From positions 1 to 56,566 of the forward strand of contig JASEGV010000010.1 in NCBI GenBank assembly GCA_030017895.1: 56,566 nt of DNA, read 5' to 3'. Every line of letters starts with the position of its first letter. The first letter of the stretch is position 1. The DNA comes from Bacteroidota bacterium. GTDB taxonomy: Bacteria; Bacteroidota; Ignavibacteria; UBA10030; BY39. The position numbers and the translations under genes were made by a program. The notes under the pieces were generated by a model, which searched no databases, was not told the DNA's origin, and worked only from the letters and a program-made list of their open reading frames with translations. Positions 35,800 to 44,784 of this stretch are shown here, in pieces.

Positions 35800-35824
35800 A
35801 GCCCCGAATCTATCCTGCGGGGCT
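35800..35824 (-). promoter_or_regulatory. Hairpin just upstream of dxr
   Basis: AGCCCCG / CGGGGCT arms (7 bp) with an 11-base loop. On the minus strand it is followed by TTGATTTTTATAC, a weak T-run. It lies immediately before the possible dxr starts. It may be a second terminator after the adenosine deaminase gene, or a leader element of dxr. Confidence 0.45.
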
Positions 35825-35930
35825 ACAATAACATTTTAAAAAACGTTTTACGTTTTAAAATTACGGAAATATGCCGTTAAAGGCAATTGGCTATCCGCAA
35901 TAGGTAGTTGATTGGGAGAAAGAGTGAAAC

Positions 35931-35967
35931 AAAAAACCCAGATTGTTAAAAAACAAATCGGGGTTTT
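35931..35967 (-). terminator. Rho-independent terminator after the hutH-add transcript
   Basis: On the minus strand an imperfect stem (CCCGATTTG with CAATCTGGG, one bulge) is followed by TTTTTTG. It starts 23 bases after the adenosine deaminase stop. Confidence 0.6.
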
Positions 35968-35989
35968 AAGCACAACATTTTTATTAAAA

Positions 35990-37081
35990 TTATTTTTTCT
36001 TAATGCTGCTTCTCAGCTTCGTAAAGCCCGGCTTAATCTTATTGTAGATAAGATCGATCCGCTGCTTGTAAGGTACGAAAGCACTCTTCATTGCGTTGAT
36101 AGATAGTTTTTCCAAATCATCAAACTCTAAACCGAATACTTCGTTTGCAATTTTATATTCCTTAGTCATTGTAGTATCGCTCATCAGTTTGTCGTCGGTA
36201 TTCAAAGTAACTCTGAATTTGTAGCGGTAGTAAAGTCCGAATGGATGCTCCCCCAAACTTTTTACAGCACCCGTATCGACATTGCTGGTTAAACAAATTT
36301 CGAGTGGAATCCGTTTGTCTAAAACATACTGAGCTAAATATCCCATTTTAATTACGTGTGTCGGGTCATGTTCATCAATTGCGAAATCTTCGATGAGCCG
36401 TGTAGCATGCCCAATTCTATCGGCACCGCACCACTGGATTGCCTGCCAGATAGATTCTTTTCCGAATGCTTCGCCCGCGTGAATTGTGATGTGAAAATTC
36501 TCACGCTGAATATATTGGAAAGCCTCGACATGTTTTTTGGGAGGGAAACCCCCTTCTTCGCCGGCAAGGTCAAAACCTACAACTCCTCGTTCTCTGAAAT
36601 CCACTGCTAACTCAGCCATCTCTTCCGAGAGTTTCATATTTCGCATCGCTGCGATGATTACACCGTAGTCAACATCGAAATCTTTTTTGCCTCTCTCTAA
36701 ACCTTTTAAAACAGCATTTACAATTTCTTCCCAATGTAATCCTTTGTTTGTATGGAAGATTGGGGAGAAGCGGGTTTCAACATACACAACACCATCGTTC
36801 TTCATATCTTCCATCATTTCGTAAGCTACCCGTTCGAGAGCTTCTTCGGTTTGCATAACTCCTGTAGTCTGTTCGAAGCCTTCGAGGTAAAGAGGCAAAC
36901 TTCCCCGTTTGGCACCGCGATGGAACCATTCGGCAAGTTCGCCCGCATCATTCGTTGGAAGCTTTGTGTAACCTTGGTCTTTGGCTAAGTCGATAACTGT
37001 TTGCGGACGTAAGCCGCCGTCGAGGTGGTCGTGCAAAACAGCTTTGGGCATCGCACGGATTATTTTTTCTGTTAATTTCAT
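35990..37081 (-). CDS. add: Adenosine deaminase family protein
   Basis: 363 residues with the amidohydrolase signature of adenosine deaminases: HDHLDGG (metal ligands), TIHAGEAFG (third His and catalytic Glu), GHATRL, and LNTDDKLMS near the C-terminus (metal Asp). It would convert adenosine to inosine and ammonia. Related family members act on adenine or other nucleosides, and the sequence alone does not settle this. It lies 17 bases after hutH on the same strand and is probably co-transcribed, placing two ammonia-releasing enzymes together. Confidence 0.88.
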   Translation of the reverse strand: MKLTEKIIRAMPKAVLHDHLDGGLRPQTVIDLAKDQGYTKLPTNDAGELAEWFHRGAKRGSLPLYLEGFEQTTGVMQTEEALERVAYEMMEDMKNDGVVYVETRFSPIFHTNKGLHWEEIVNAVLKGLERGKKDFDVDYGVIIAAMRNMKLSEEMAELAVDFRERGVVGFDLAGEEGGFPPKKHVEAFQYIQRENFHITIHAGEAFGKESIWQAIQWCGADRIGHATRLIEDFAIDEHDPTHVIKMGYLAQYVLDKRIPLEICLTSNVDTGAVKSLGEHPFGLYYRYKFRVTLNTDDKLMSDTTMTKEYKIANEVFGLEFDDLEKLSINAMKSAFVPYKQRIDLIYNKIKPGFTKLRSSIKKK

Positions 37082-37098
37082 AAATTTATCTTTCTTTT

Positions 37099-38658
37099 TT
37101 ATTTAAATTTTCCAATTGCTTTTTCAGTTGCATTGACAACAGCGCCAGTTGTAATTAAGTTCAACGATTTCAAAATATCGTCGTGTAAAACTCTATCGTC
37201 GGTTAAATGCGAAATATGTTTGCGTATTAATTTGTGAGCCGCGCCGGTTCCTTTGCCAGGCTTCATAGCTTTCGCAGTCGTTACATTTATCGAGGCAAAG
37301 TCTATGGCTTGTGCAGCGACCATCAGTTCGATAGCCAAAACCGCTTGCACATTTTTCAGTATCTGCCATGCTTTAGCGGCACTTATTGATCCCATACTGT
37401 TGTGGTCTTCCTGACTTGCTGAAGTAGGAATAGAATCGACAGAAGCCGGGTGAGCAAGAACTTTGTTTTCGGAGACGAGCGATGCTGCAGTATATTGAGC
37501 TATCATCAAGCCCGAGTTTAATCCACCGCGTGTTGTTAAAAAGCGCGGAAGCCGGCTCAGATTTCCGTTTAACATTCTCTCGATTCTGCGTTCCGAAATA
37601 TTGGCAAACTCGGCAAGTGCAATTCCGGTAAAGTCGAGTGCAAGAGCAAGCGGTTGACCGTGGAAGTTGCCCCCTTCTAAATGTATTTTTTCTTTTAGAA
37701 AAATTATCGGGTTGTCGGTAACCGAATTTATTTCGGTTTCAATTACTTTGTATGCGTAATTAATTGCATCGCGGGAGGCGCCGTGCACCTGAGGGATACA
37801 ACGTAACGAGTAAGCATCTTGAACGCGAGGATCGTCCTTACGATGCGATTCACGAATCTCGCTACCTGCAATAAGTTTGCGTAAATTTGCAGCCGATATT
37901 ATTTGTCCATTGTGCGGTCGCAAATTATGTATCCGCTCGTCGAATGCTGTATCGGTTCCTTTCAATGCTTCAAAGCTCATAGCTGCTGCGATGTCTGCAA
38001 TTTTACAAAGTTGAATTGCTTCGTGAATTATTAACGCTCCGTATCCAGTCATCAGTTGCGTTCCGTTGATAAGGGCTAAACCTTCCTTGGCACTTAAACG
38101 CAGCGGCTCAAGCCCAATCTTTTTTAATGCAATCGACGAGTCCATTAAAACATCTTCGTACAAAACTTTTCCTTTTCCCATCATAGTCAAAACTAAATGC
38201 GAGAGCTGAACGAGGTCGCCGCTGGAACCGACTGATCCCTTTGATGGAATTACAGGAGTAATGCCGGCATTAAAAACTTTTCTAATAAAATCCAAAGTTT
38301 CGTAGCGAATTCCTGAGTAACCTTTTGCAAGTGCATTCAGTCGTAAAATAATCATCGCACGTACAACTTCAAGCGGTAGGGGTTCGCCCACACCGGCGGA
38401 GTGGCTCATAATTAAATTTTCCTGAAGCTGCTCGATGTGTTCGCTGCTAATTGTAACGTTACTGAATTCGCCAAAGCCTGTAGTAACTCCGTAAATAATA
38501 TCTCCGTTTCGCACCCAATCGTCAACCATCTTACGCGATGCCTTAATATTCCTCGCCGCTTCTTTTGTAAAATTAATTTTAATATTGTTAAAATTATTAA
38601 CAGCATCCGCGACATTGGTGATTGTTAGTTTATTTCCGTCCAGTTTTAGTTTTTTCAT
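37099..38658 (-). CDS. hutH: Histidine ammonia-lyase with Ser-Ser-Gly prosthetic-group site
   Basis: 519 residues from ATG 38658; a longer frame back to 38715 is less likely. It has Tyr56 in YGVTTGFG, His86 in MSHSAGVGEPL (the residue favouring histidine or tyrosine), and the MIO-forming loop GSVGSSGDL. The loop is Ser145-Ser146-Gly147, where almost all family members have Ala-Ser-Gly. Other active-site blocks (NGTQLMTGYGAL, VQDAYSLRCIPQVHGA, SASQEDHNSM) are intact. It makes urocanate and ammonia from histidine. hutI, ftcD and a cyclodeaminase gene are nearby on the other strand; urocanase is not in this window. Confidence 0.93.
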   Translation of the reverse strand: MKKLKLDGNKLTITNVADAVNNFNNIKINFTKEAARNIKASRKMVDDWVRNGDIIYGVTTGFGEFSNVTISSEHIEQLQENLIMSHSAGVGEPLPLEVVRAMIILRLNALAKGYSGIRYETLDFIRKVFNAGITPVIPSKGSVGSSGDLVQLSHLVLTMMGKGKVLYEDVLMDSSIALKKIGLEPLRLSAKEGLALINGTQLMTGYGALIIHEAIQLCKIADIAAAMSFEALKGTDTAFDERIHNLRPHNGQIISAANLRKLIAGSEIRESHRKDDPRVQDAYSLRCIPQVHGASRDAINYAYKVIETEINSVTDNPIIFLKEKIHLEGGNFHGQPLALALDFTGIALAEFANISERRIERMLNGNLSRLPRFLTTRGGLNSGLMIAQYTAASLVSENKVLAHPASVDSIPTSASQEDHNSMGSISAAKAWQILKNVQAVLAIELMVAAQAIDFASINVTTAKAMKPGKGTGAAHKLIRKHISHLTDDRVLHDDILKSLNLITTGAVVNATEKAIGKFK

Positions 38659-38741
38659 AGGTTTTTGCGTGGGTAAAATTTCTGTAAATTTATTAAGAAA
38701 AGCATAAAAAAGCAATCGTTTGTAAAATTTTCAAAAAAAAG

Positions 38742-38770
38742 TTGACTTTGATAATCTTTTTCGATAAAAT
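38742..38770 (+). promoter_or_regulatory. Sigma-70-type promoter for the REC-kinase/NtrC pair
   Basis: TTGACT (38742-38747), 17 bases, TAAAAT (38765-38770). The start of translation at 38807 follows a GAAGGAGA ribosome site. The region is shared with the divergent hutH gene. Confidence 0.6.
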
Positions 38771-38806
38771 ACGACATGTTAGACAAACATATAGAAGGAG
38801 ACATAT

Positions 38807-39910
38807 ATGGAAAAAGAGAGTTTTAATCGGATACTTATTGTTGACGACGAGAAACCTTTCCGCTCAATGTTAAAAGACCAACTACAGAGCGCAGGCTTTC
38901 TTATTGATGAAGCATCGAGCGGGGATGAGGCATTGAATATGGTTGCAATAAAAGATTACACGATAATTTTGCTTGATATAAGAATGGAGGAAATGGATGG
39001 ACTCGAAGCATTAAAAACTCTGCGGCGAATAACGCCGAACACCGACATCATTATGGTTACAGCTTTTGCGGATATCCCGAGTGCCGTTGAAAGCATAAAA
39101 TACGGTGCGTGCGATTTCCTCGAAAAACCGATACAGATGGATATGTTGCTCGATAAAATTAAATCATTAACACGGTCGCGCGAAGAAGACAGAAGGTTAC
39201 AAGAAATTCAGATAGATTTTCCGACACTTGTCATGCACAAACTCCGCATTCCACTTGCTGCTGTAAAATCGGCTATTAGTCTTTTAAACAAAGGGCTTGA
39301 TAATATTGTATCTGAAAAGCAACGCGAATTACTAAACCACATCGACCATACATTGATGAAAATAAATGCAACGATAAACGACTTGATTGATTTAGCTCAG
39401 TTAGAAAGCGGCAATGTACAACTCGAGAAGTTGCCCGTAAACCTCGACGAACTCGTGCCTGCCGTTTGCAGTCGAATGGAAGCCGACGCAAAAGCAAAAA
39501 ATATTAATTTCGAACTTTCGATAGATAAAAACGTTCCGACTATTGAAATCGACTCTGAAAAAATTGAGAAAGTTCTAATTAACATTTTAGATAATGCAAT
39601 TAAGTACTCGTCAACGGGTGGAAAAATTTCAATTAGTACTACGGCAATTCATAAAGAACAGGATGGGGCGCTGCGTCAGTTTGTAGAAGTTTCGGTTTCC
39701 GATAACGGTGTTGGTATTCCCGGAAATATGCTTCTACATATTTTTGATAAGTACAAACCGGATACCCCGAATAAAGAAAAAACTACCGGTTTGGGTTTGG
39801 CGCTTTGCAAATTAATCGTTGAGGTGCACGGTGGATATATTTTAGCAGAATCAGAAGCCAGCAAAGGGACAACGGTCCGGTTTGCCGTCCCTGTAGATAC
39901 CGACTTTTAA
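38807..39910 (+). CDS. Cytoplasmic response regulator-histidine kinase hybrid
   Basis: 367 residues. An N-terminal receiver domain has Asp57 (ILLDIRM). A HisKA-like segment follows with His144 (MHKLRIPLAA), then an ATPase domain with N-box (NILDNAIKYSS), G1 (DNGVGIPG) and G2 (TTGLGLALCK). There are no membrane helices or PAS/GAF sensor, so it probably receives phosphate from another kinase through the receiver. A GAAGGAG site precedes the ATG. The next gene is an NtrC-type regulator 25 bases on, the likely output partner. The hutH gene is transcribed away from it. Confidence 0.92.
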   Translation: MEKESFNRILIVDDEKPFRSMLKDQLQSAGFLIDEASSGDEALNMVAIKDYTIILLDIRMEEMDGLEALKTLRRITPNTDIIMVTAFADIPSAVESIKYGACDFLEKPIQMDMLLDKIKSLTRSREEDRRLQEIQIDFPTLVMHKLRIPLAAVKSAISLLNKGLDNIVSEKQRELLNHIDHTLMKINATINDLIDLAQLESGNVQLEKLPVNLDELVPAVCSRMEADAKAKNINFELSIDKNVPTIEIDSEKIEKVLINILDNAIKYSSTGGKISISTTAIHKEQDGALRQFVEVSVSDNGVGIPGNMLLHIFDKYKPDTPNKEKTTGLGLALCKLIVEVHGGYILAESEASKGTTVRFAVPVDTDF

Positions 39911-39935
39911 AATTATTAATGGAGATACTTAATTC

Positions 39936-41303
39936 ATGTTAAAACAGAGTACAAGAATATTGATAGCGGATGATGAAGAAGAATTCCGTTTTATGCTGAA
40001 GGTTTTTTTAGAAAATTCGGGATACGAGATCGAACTAGTATCAGATGGTGTCCAGGCAATAAACATGCTGCAATCAAAAGGATTCGACATTGCACTTTTA
40101 GATATTAAAATGCCGAAAGTCGATGGTGTCGATGTCCTCAAATTTATTAAAGAAAATTTACAGAATATCGATGTTGTTATGCTAACCGGCGTTGGCGATA
40201 TAAGAATAGCTATCGATTGTATGAAGAAGGGCGCTTACGAATTTCTCACTAAACCATATTCAGCAACCGAGTTAGACCGAACAATCAAAAAGATAATTGA
40301 AAAGCAAAAACTTTTACGCGAGAACCAATTAATAAAAGCCGAATTATTGCGTATTGCCGGTTCTACAGAAATTATAGGCAACAGTCCGAATTTTAAAAGG
40401 GTTTTAGATATTGCTTTGAAAATTGCACCCACAGAATCGACCATATTAATTCAAGGCGCAAGCGGAACGGGTAAAGAGTTAGTAGCAAGTTTTATTTATA
40501 AAAACAGCGATCGTGCCGATAAGCCGTTTGTTGCCCTCAATTGTGCTTCAATTCCCGACACACTAATCGAAAGTGAAATGTTTGGTCACGAACGTGGCGC
40601 TTTCACCGATGCCCGTTCAATGAAGCAGGGTTTGGTTGAACTCGCAGGCAACGGAACTTTATTTTTAGATGAAATCGGTGATATAAGCCCGTTAATACAG
40701 CCAAAATTATTAAGGTTTATACAGAGTGGCGAGTTCCGCCGCGTTGGTGGTAATGCGGTACTGAAATCTGATGTGCGAATTATTTCTGCAACAAACAAAG
40801 ATCTAGTTGAAGAAGTAAGACAAGGAAGATTCCGGGAAGATTTGCTTTATAGGATAAATGTTATCACCATCGAGATTCCTACTCTGAAAGAGAGAAAAGA
40901 GGATATACCACTTTTAGTAGAATTTTTCTTAACCAAAAAGCTGAAAATGAAGACCCGCAAACAAATAAGTTCTGCTGCGATGGATGTGCTGAAAAAATAC
41001 GATTGGCCCGGAAATGTACGCGAGCTTGAAAACATGATTGAGCGGGCAGCAATTCTCTCGAGAGATGATTTGATACAGCCTTACGATTTATCGCTTCCGT
41101 TACGGTCATCCAGCCTTCTGCAAAACCTTGAGCAAGGCGGATTGCTCGGCAGCCATGTTCCAATAAAAGATGTAGAAAAAACACACATCGAAAGTGTACT
41201 GAAAAGCTTGAAAAACAATAAAGCTGAAGCCGCTAGAATACTTGGTATTAGTTTAAAAACACTCTATACGAAAATACAGCAGTACCAAATTAAGATGGAG
41301 TAA
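39936..41303 (+). CDS. NtrC-family sigma-54-dependent response regulator (GAFTDA variant)
   Basis: 455 residues. The receiver has Asp56 (ALLDIKM). The AAA+ domain has Walker A GASGTGKE (174-181), the sigma-54 contact loop GAFTDA (221-226, the less common variant of GAFTGA) and Walker B LFLDEI. A Fis-type helix-turn-helix is at the C-terminus (NKAEAARILGISLKTLYTKI). It is 25 bases after the hybrid kinase gene and is likely its partner. With the regulator at 2645 there are two sigma-54 activators in the window; one sigma-54 promoter is visible at 45993. Confidence 0.93.
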   Translation: MLKQSTRILIADDEEEFRFMLKVFLENSGYEIELVSDGVQAINMLQSKGFDIALLDIKMPKVDGVDVLKFIKENLQNIDVVMLTGVGDIRIAIDCMKKGAYEFLTKPYSATELDRTIKKIIEKQKLLRENQLIKAELLRIAGSTEIIGNSPNFKRVLDIALKIAPTESTILIQGASGTGKELVASFIYKNSDRADKPFVALNCASIPDTLIESEMFGHERGAFTDARSMKQGLVELAGNGTLFLDEIGDISPLIQPKLLRFIQSGEFRRVGGNAVLKSDVRIISATNKDLVEEVRQGRFREDLLYRINVITIEIPTLKERKEDIPLLVEFFLTKKLKMKTRKQISSAAMDVLKKYDWPGNVRELENMIERAAILSRDDLIQPYDLSLPLRSSSLLQNLEQGGLLGSHVPIKDVEKTHIESVLKSLKNNKAEAARILGISLKTLYTKIQQYQIKME

Positions 41304-41340
41304 CGTCTATCAGATTTTCGGAAATGCGTTTCTACGGTTC

Positions 41341-41369
41341 TTGCAATTCCACAAAAATTTGATTAAAAT
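41341..41369 (+). promoter_or_regulatory. Candidate promoter for bacterioferritin
   Basis: TTGCAA (41341-41346), 17 bases, TAAAAT (41364-41369), 47 bases before the bfr start. Sequence-based only. Confidence 0.45.
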
Positions 41370-41416
41370 TAAACGTAATTATTTTATTAGCTAACTTTTA
41401 AACAATAGGACTCGCT

Positions 41417-41884
41417 ATGAAGGGAAATAAAGATTTACTCGAAAAATTAAATATGCTTTTAGCAGATGAGCTAACGGCTATTAATCAATACATGGTTCAT
41501 TCGGAGATGTGTAATAACTGGGGTTACGAGAAACTGCACATGCTTTTTGAAAAACAAGCAATCGACGAGATGAAACACGCTGAAAAATTAATCGCAAGAA
41601 TAATCTTTCTTGAAGGAACTCCGGTTGTAAACAAACTCGGACAAATAAAAATCGGAGCCGATGTACCGAAAATGCTCGCAAATGACCTTGCATCAGAATC
41701 AGATGCTGTTAAAATGTACAACGATGTAATTATATTTGCCGGTGAGGTGAAAGATTTTGCAACCCGTGAAATGCTAGAGAATATTTTGTTAGACGAAGAC
41801 CGCCACATCGACAAGATAGAAGAACTGCAAGATCAAATCAGCCAAATGACCGTAGGCATCTTCCTCTCGACTCAGGTTGGGTAA
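41417..41884 (+). CDS. bfr: Bacterioferritin
   Basis: 155 residues, the family's usual length. The di-iron ferroxidase ligands are all visible: Glu18, Glu51, His54, Glu94, Glu127 and His130. Met52 (DEMKHAEK), the haem ligand between subunits, is also present, which separates it from plain ferritins. It would form a 24-subunit iron-storage shell in the cytoplasm. A promoter-like pair lies at 41341-41369. No bacterioferritin-associated ferredoxin is next to it. It stands alone between the two-component pair and a small DNA-binding protein. Confidence 0.95.
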   Translation: MKGNKDLLEKLNMLLADELTAINQYMVHSEMCNNWGYEKLHMLFEKQAIDEMKHAEKLIARIIFLEGTPVVNKLGQIKIGADVPKMLANDLASESDAVKMYNDVIIFAGEVKDFATREMLENILLDEDRHIDKIEELQDQISQMTVGIFLSTQVG

Positions 41885-41956
41885 TTACACAAACATTTAG
41901 ACTTTAATTTCATATTTCATATATTACCGATACAAATAACATAGGAGATGTTGAAG

Positions 41957-42268
41957 ATGATAAAAAAGAAAAAATATGAACGATGGACAAAAGAAGAAAT
42001 TAATCTTCTAAAAAAACATTGTCCTGTAAATGGAGTTGTCTATACTTCAAAACTACTCGGGCGGAGTATAAACACAATCAGGGCGACCGCACACATTCAC
42101 AAGATTCGATGTAAAAATCCGACACCAACGTGGGATCCTAAAAACGTCGAATACCTGATAAAATGGTACGGGAAAATTGATACCGATAAAATCGCCAAGA
42201 AAATCGGTACTACAAAATTAGCCGTCCAGAAGCACGCAAGTAGATTAGAACTTACACGAAAAAGCTAA
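41957..42268 (+). CDS. Small Myb/SANT-like DNA-binding protein
   Basis: About 103 residues, from the ATG at 41957, which has GGAG 9 bases upstream. An ATG at 41948 directly abuts GGAG and is less likely. The sequence contains two similar units: RWTKEEINLLKKHCPVNG-(15)-GRSINTIRATAHIHKI and TWDPKNVEYLIKWYGKID-(3)-AKKIGTTKLAVQKHASRL. Each ends in a recognition-helix-like segment, as in Myb/SANT or bacterial helix-turn-helix repeats. It is strongly basic. The function is unknown; nucleoid or regulatory DNA binding is an inference. Confidence 0.7.
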   Translation: MIKKKKYERWTKEEINLLKKHCPVNGVVYTSKLLGRSINTIRATAHIHKIRCKNPTPTWDPKNVEYLIKWYGKIDTDKIAKKIGTTKLAVQKHASRLELTRKS

Positions 42269-42428
42269 TCATTTCTAATTTCGGAAATTGAACGGTGGGG
42301 CTTTTCGATCGCCTTAAGAACAGGCTCATCTGATTTTTTTATACTTTGTTTGTTGCAGTGTTGGCATTATTTATCACCGTACTAAAAAAATCTTTGCAAA
42401 ATCAACCCTCTTTTCTTATCTTTGCAAT

Positions 42429-43688
42429 GTGAATCTCAAATTAACAAACATAAAACAGCTTGTTACTCTTTCGTCAAACCTGACATCTCCGAACAATAGC
42501 CGATCGCGTCGGGGTGATGAAATGCGAAATTTAGGAATCCTCGAAAACGCCGGTTTGGTAATTGAAACCGGACTTATTTCGCAATTCGGAAAGATGGAGG
42601 ATTTATCTCAAAACTTATCTAACAATTTTATAGAATACGATTGTTCTGAAAAAGTTGTGATGCCCGGTTTCGTCGATTCGCATACTCATCTTGTTTTCGG
42701 CGGCAGCCGCGAGGACGAATTTGCTATGCGCTCAGCCGGTGCAACTTATCAGGAGATTGCTGAAAAAGGAGGGGGCATTTTAAGTTCCGTCAGGAAAACA
42801 CGGGAAGCTTCAAAAAAAGAATTGAAGAAAAAAGCCCGCCGTTATTTAACATCGATGCTAAAACAGGGAACAACCACAGTAGAAATTAAAAGCGGGTATG
42901 GATTGGATTTCGATTCAGAAATCAAGATGTTAGATGTAATCCGCGAACTGCGGCAGGAAGAAATTATATCGATCGTATCTACATTCATTGGTGCCCACGC
43001 CTTTCCGCCCGAATTCAAAAATAATCCGTACGGCTATGTTAATTTGATATGTGATAAAATGATACCCTATATCGGGCAACGCAAACTTGCCGATTTCTGT
43101 GATGTGTTCTGCGAAAAAGGTTACTTCGATGTTGAAACATCTGAAAAAATTTTAACACTCGGAAAACAACACGGGCTGCTTCCAAAAATTCATGCCGAAG
43201 AACTAACCCCATTCGGCGGTGCAGAGTTAGCAGGAAAAATCTGCGCTGTTTCTGCCGATCACCTCGAACACATAACTGATAACGGTATCAACTCTTTAAA
43301 ACAAGGAAACGTAGTTGCAGTACTTTTGCCCGGCGTATCTTTCTTTTTAGATCATCAATACGCACCCGCGCGAAAACTGATTGATAACGGTGTGGTTGTT
43401 GCAATCGCCACCGATTTCAATCCCGGTTCTTGTATGACGTACTCAATGCCCCTGATGATGACTATCGCTTGTACTCACATGAAAATGAGTCCTGAAGAAG
43501 TTATTACTGCATCCACAATAAATGCGGCAGCGGCTTTAAATCTCTCGGATGAAATCGGTAGTATAGATGTAGGCAAACGGGGAGATGTTCTTATTTTGAA
43601 TATTCCAGATTATAAATTTCTTCCTTACCACTTCGGCGAAAATCATATATATCGTGTAATAAAAAATGGTGTCTTTTTAGAATATTAA
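42429..43688 (+). CDS. hutI: Imidazolonepropionase
   Basis: 419 residues from a GTG start. It is an amidohydrolase with the HxH metal motif in DSHTHLVFGGSRE, KSGYGLDFDSEIKML (substrate loop), the third ligand in KIHAEEL, the catalytic His in SADHLEHI, and the metal Asp in ATDFNPGS. It opens imidazolone-5-propionate to formiminoglutamate, step three of histidine breakdown. ftcD follows 15 bases downstream. Confidence 0.95.
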   Translation: MNLKLTNIKQLVTLSSNLTSPNNSRSRRGDEMRNLGILENAGLVIETGLISQFGKMEDLSQNLSNNFIEYDCSEKVVMPGFVDSHTHLVFGGSREDEFAMRSAGATYQEIAEKGGGILSSVRKTREASKKELKKKARRYLTSMLKQGTTTVEIKSGYGLDFDSEIKMLDVIRELRQEEIISIVSTFIGAHAFPPEFKNNPYGYVNLICDKMIPYIGQRKLADFCDVFCEKGYFDVETSEKILTLGKQHGLLPKIHAEELTPFGGAELAGKICAVSADHLEHITDNGINSLKQGNVVAVLLPGVSFFLDHQYAPARKLIDNGVVVAIATDFNPGSCMTYSMPLMMTIACTHMKMSPEEVITASTINAAAALNLSDEIGSIDVGKRGDVLILNIPDYKFLPYHFGENHIYRVIKNGVFLEY

Positions 43689-43703
43689 TCAAAAGGATTT
43701 TTA

Positions 43704-44747
43704 ATGAAACATTTAGTAGAGTGCGTACCAAACTTCAGCGAGGGACAGGATGCGAACATCATAGATGAAATTGCATCGCGAATCGATTCTGTAAAAAATG
43801 TAAAGCTTTTAAGCGTTGAACCGGACAAAGATTATAACCGAACTGTGGTTACATTCGTTGGCGAACCTGAAGCTGTTAAAGAAGCAGCTTTCCGTGCGAC
43901 GAAAGCAGCATCCGAATTAATTGATATGAGAAATCACAAAGGCGAGCATCCGCGCATCGGAGCGGTTGACGTTGTGCCTTTCATTCCTTTGAGCGGCACT
44001 ACAATGGCTGATTGCGTTCGGCTTGCAAATGAGTATGGACAACGGGTTGCTTCTGAACTTGGAATCCCTGTTTTTTTATACGAAGAAGCTGCCATAAAAC
44101 CGGACAGAAAAAACTTAGCAACGATACGGAAAGGTGAATACGAAGGACTTGCAGAGAAATTGAACGACCCGCACTGGATGCCCGATTTTCCGGTTGCCGG
44201 CGCTACACAGTACAACCCAAAATCGGGAGCTACAGTTACCGGCGCCCGCTTTTTCCTGATTGCCTACAATGTAAATTTAAAAACAAACGATAAAACTATT
44301 GCTCACGAAATTGCTTTACGCATACGCGAAAGCGGCAGACCGATGAAAAACGAAAAAGGGGTAGTGGTTAAAGATGAAAACGGAAAAACCTTGAATATTC
44401 CCGGATCGCTTAAATCGGTAAAAGCTATGGGGGTGTTGCTCGAACGTTTCAACATCGCTCAAATATCCATTAATCTGACTAATTTCAATGATACACTACC
44501 GCACGTTGCCTTCGAGGAAGTTAAAAGGGAGGCGCAATCTTTCGGCGTCGAGGTTACCGGATCAGAAATTATCGGACTTGTTCCGAAAGACGCTTTAATA
44601 GCAGCAGGGAAATTTTATTTAGGAGAACAATTAAATAACCTGAATGTTTCGGAAATGGACTTGATATATTTAGCATCTAAGTATTTAGGATTGAGCCAAT
44701 TCGAAACTTTCGACCCCAACAAAAAAATCATCGAGTATATGATATAA
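43704..44747 (+). CDS. ftcD: Glutamate formimidoyltransferase
   Basis: 347 residues. The N-terminal ECVPNFSEG and the HPRIGAVDVVPFIPL block contain the catalytic His of the formiminotransferase domain. It moves the formimino group from formiminoglutamate to tetrahydrofolate. In animals this domain is fused to the cyclodeaminase; here the cyclodeaminase is a separate gene 37 bases downstream. An AAAAGGA site precedes the ATG. Confidence 0.93.
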   Translation: MKHLVECVPNFSEGQDANIIDEIASRIDSVKNVKLLSVEPDKDYNRTVVTFVGEPEAVKEAAFRATKAASELIDMRNHKGEHPRIGAVDVVPFIPLSGTTMADCVRLANEYGQRVASELGIPVFLYEEAAIKPDRKNLATIRKGEYEGLAEKLNDPHWMPDFPVAGATQYNPKSGATVTGARFFLIAYNVNLKTNDKTIAHEIALRIRESGRPMKNEKGVVVKDENGKTLNIPGSLKSVKAMGVLLERFNIAQISINLTNFNDTLPHVAFEEVKREAQSFGVEVTGSEIIGLVPKDALIAAGKFYLGEQLNNLNVSEMDLIYLASKYLGLSQFETFDPNKKIIEYMI

Positions 44748-44784
44748 AAAAAATCCCAAATTCAAAAATCAAAAAAGTTATTAA

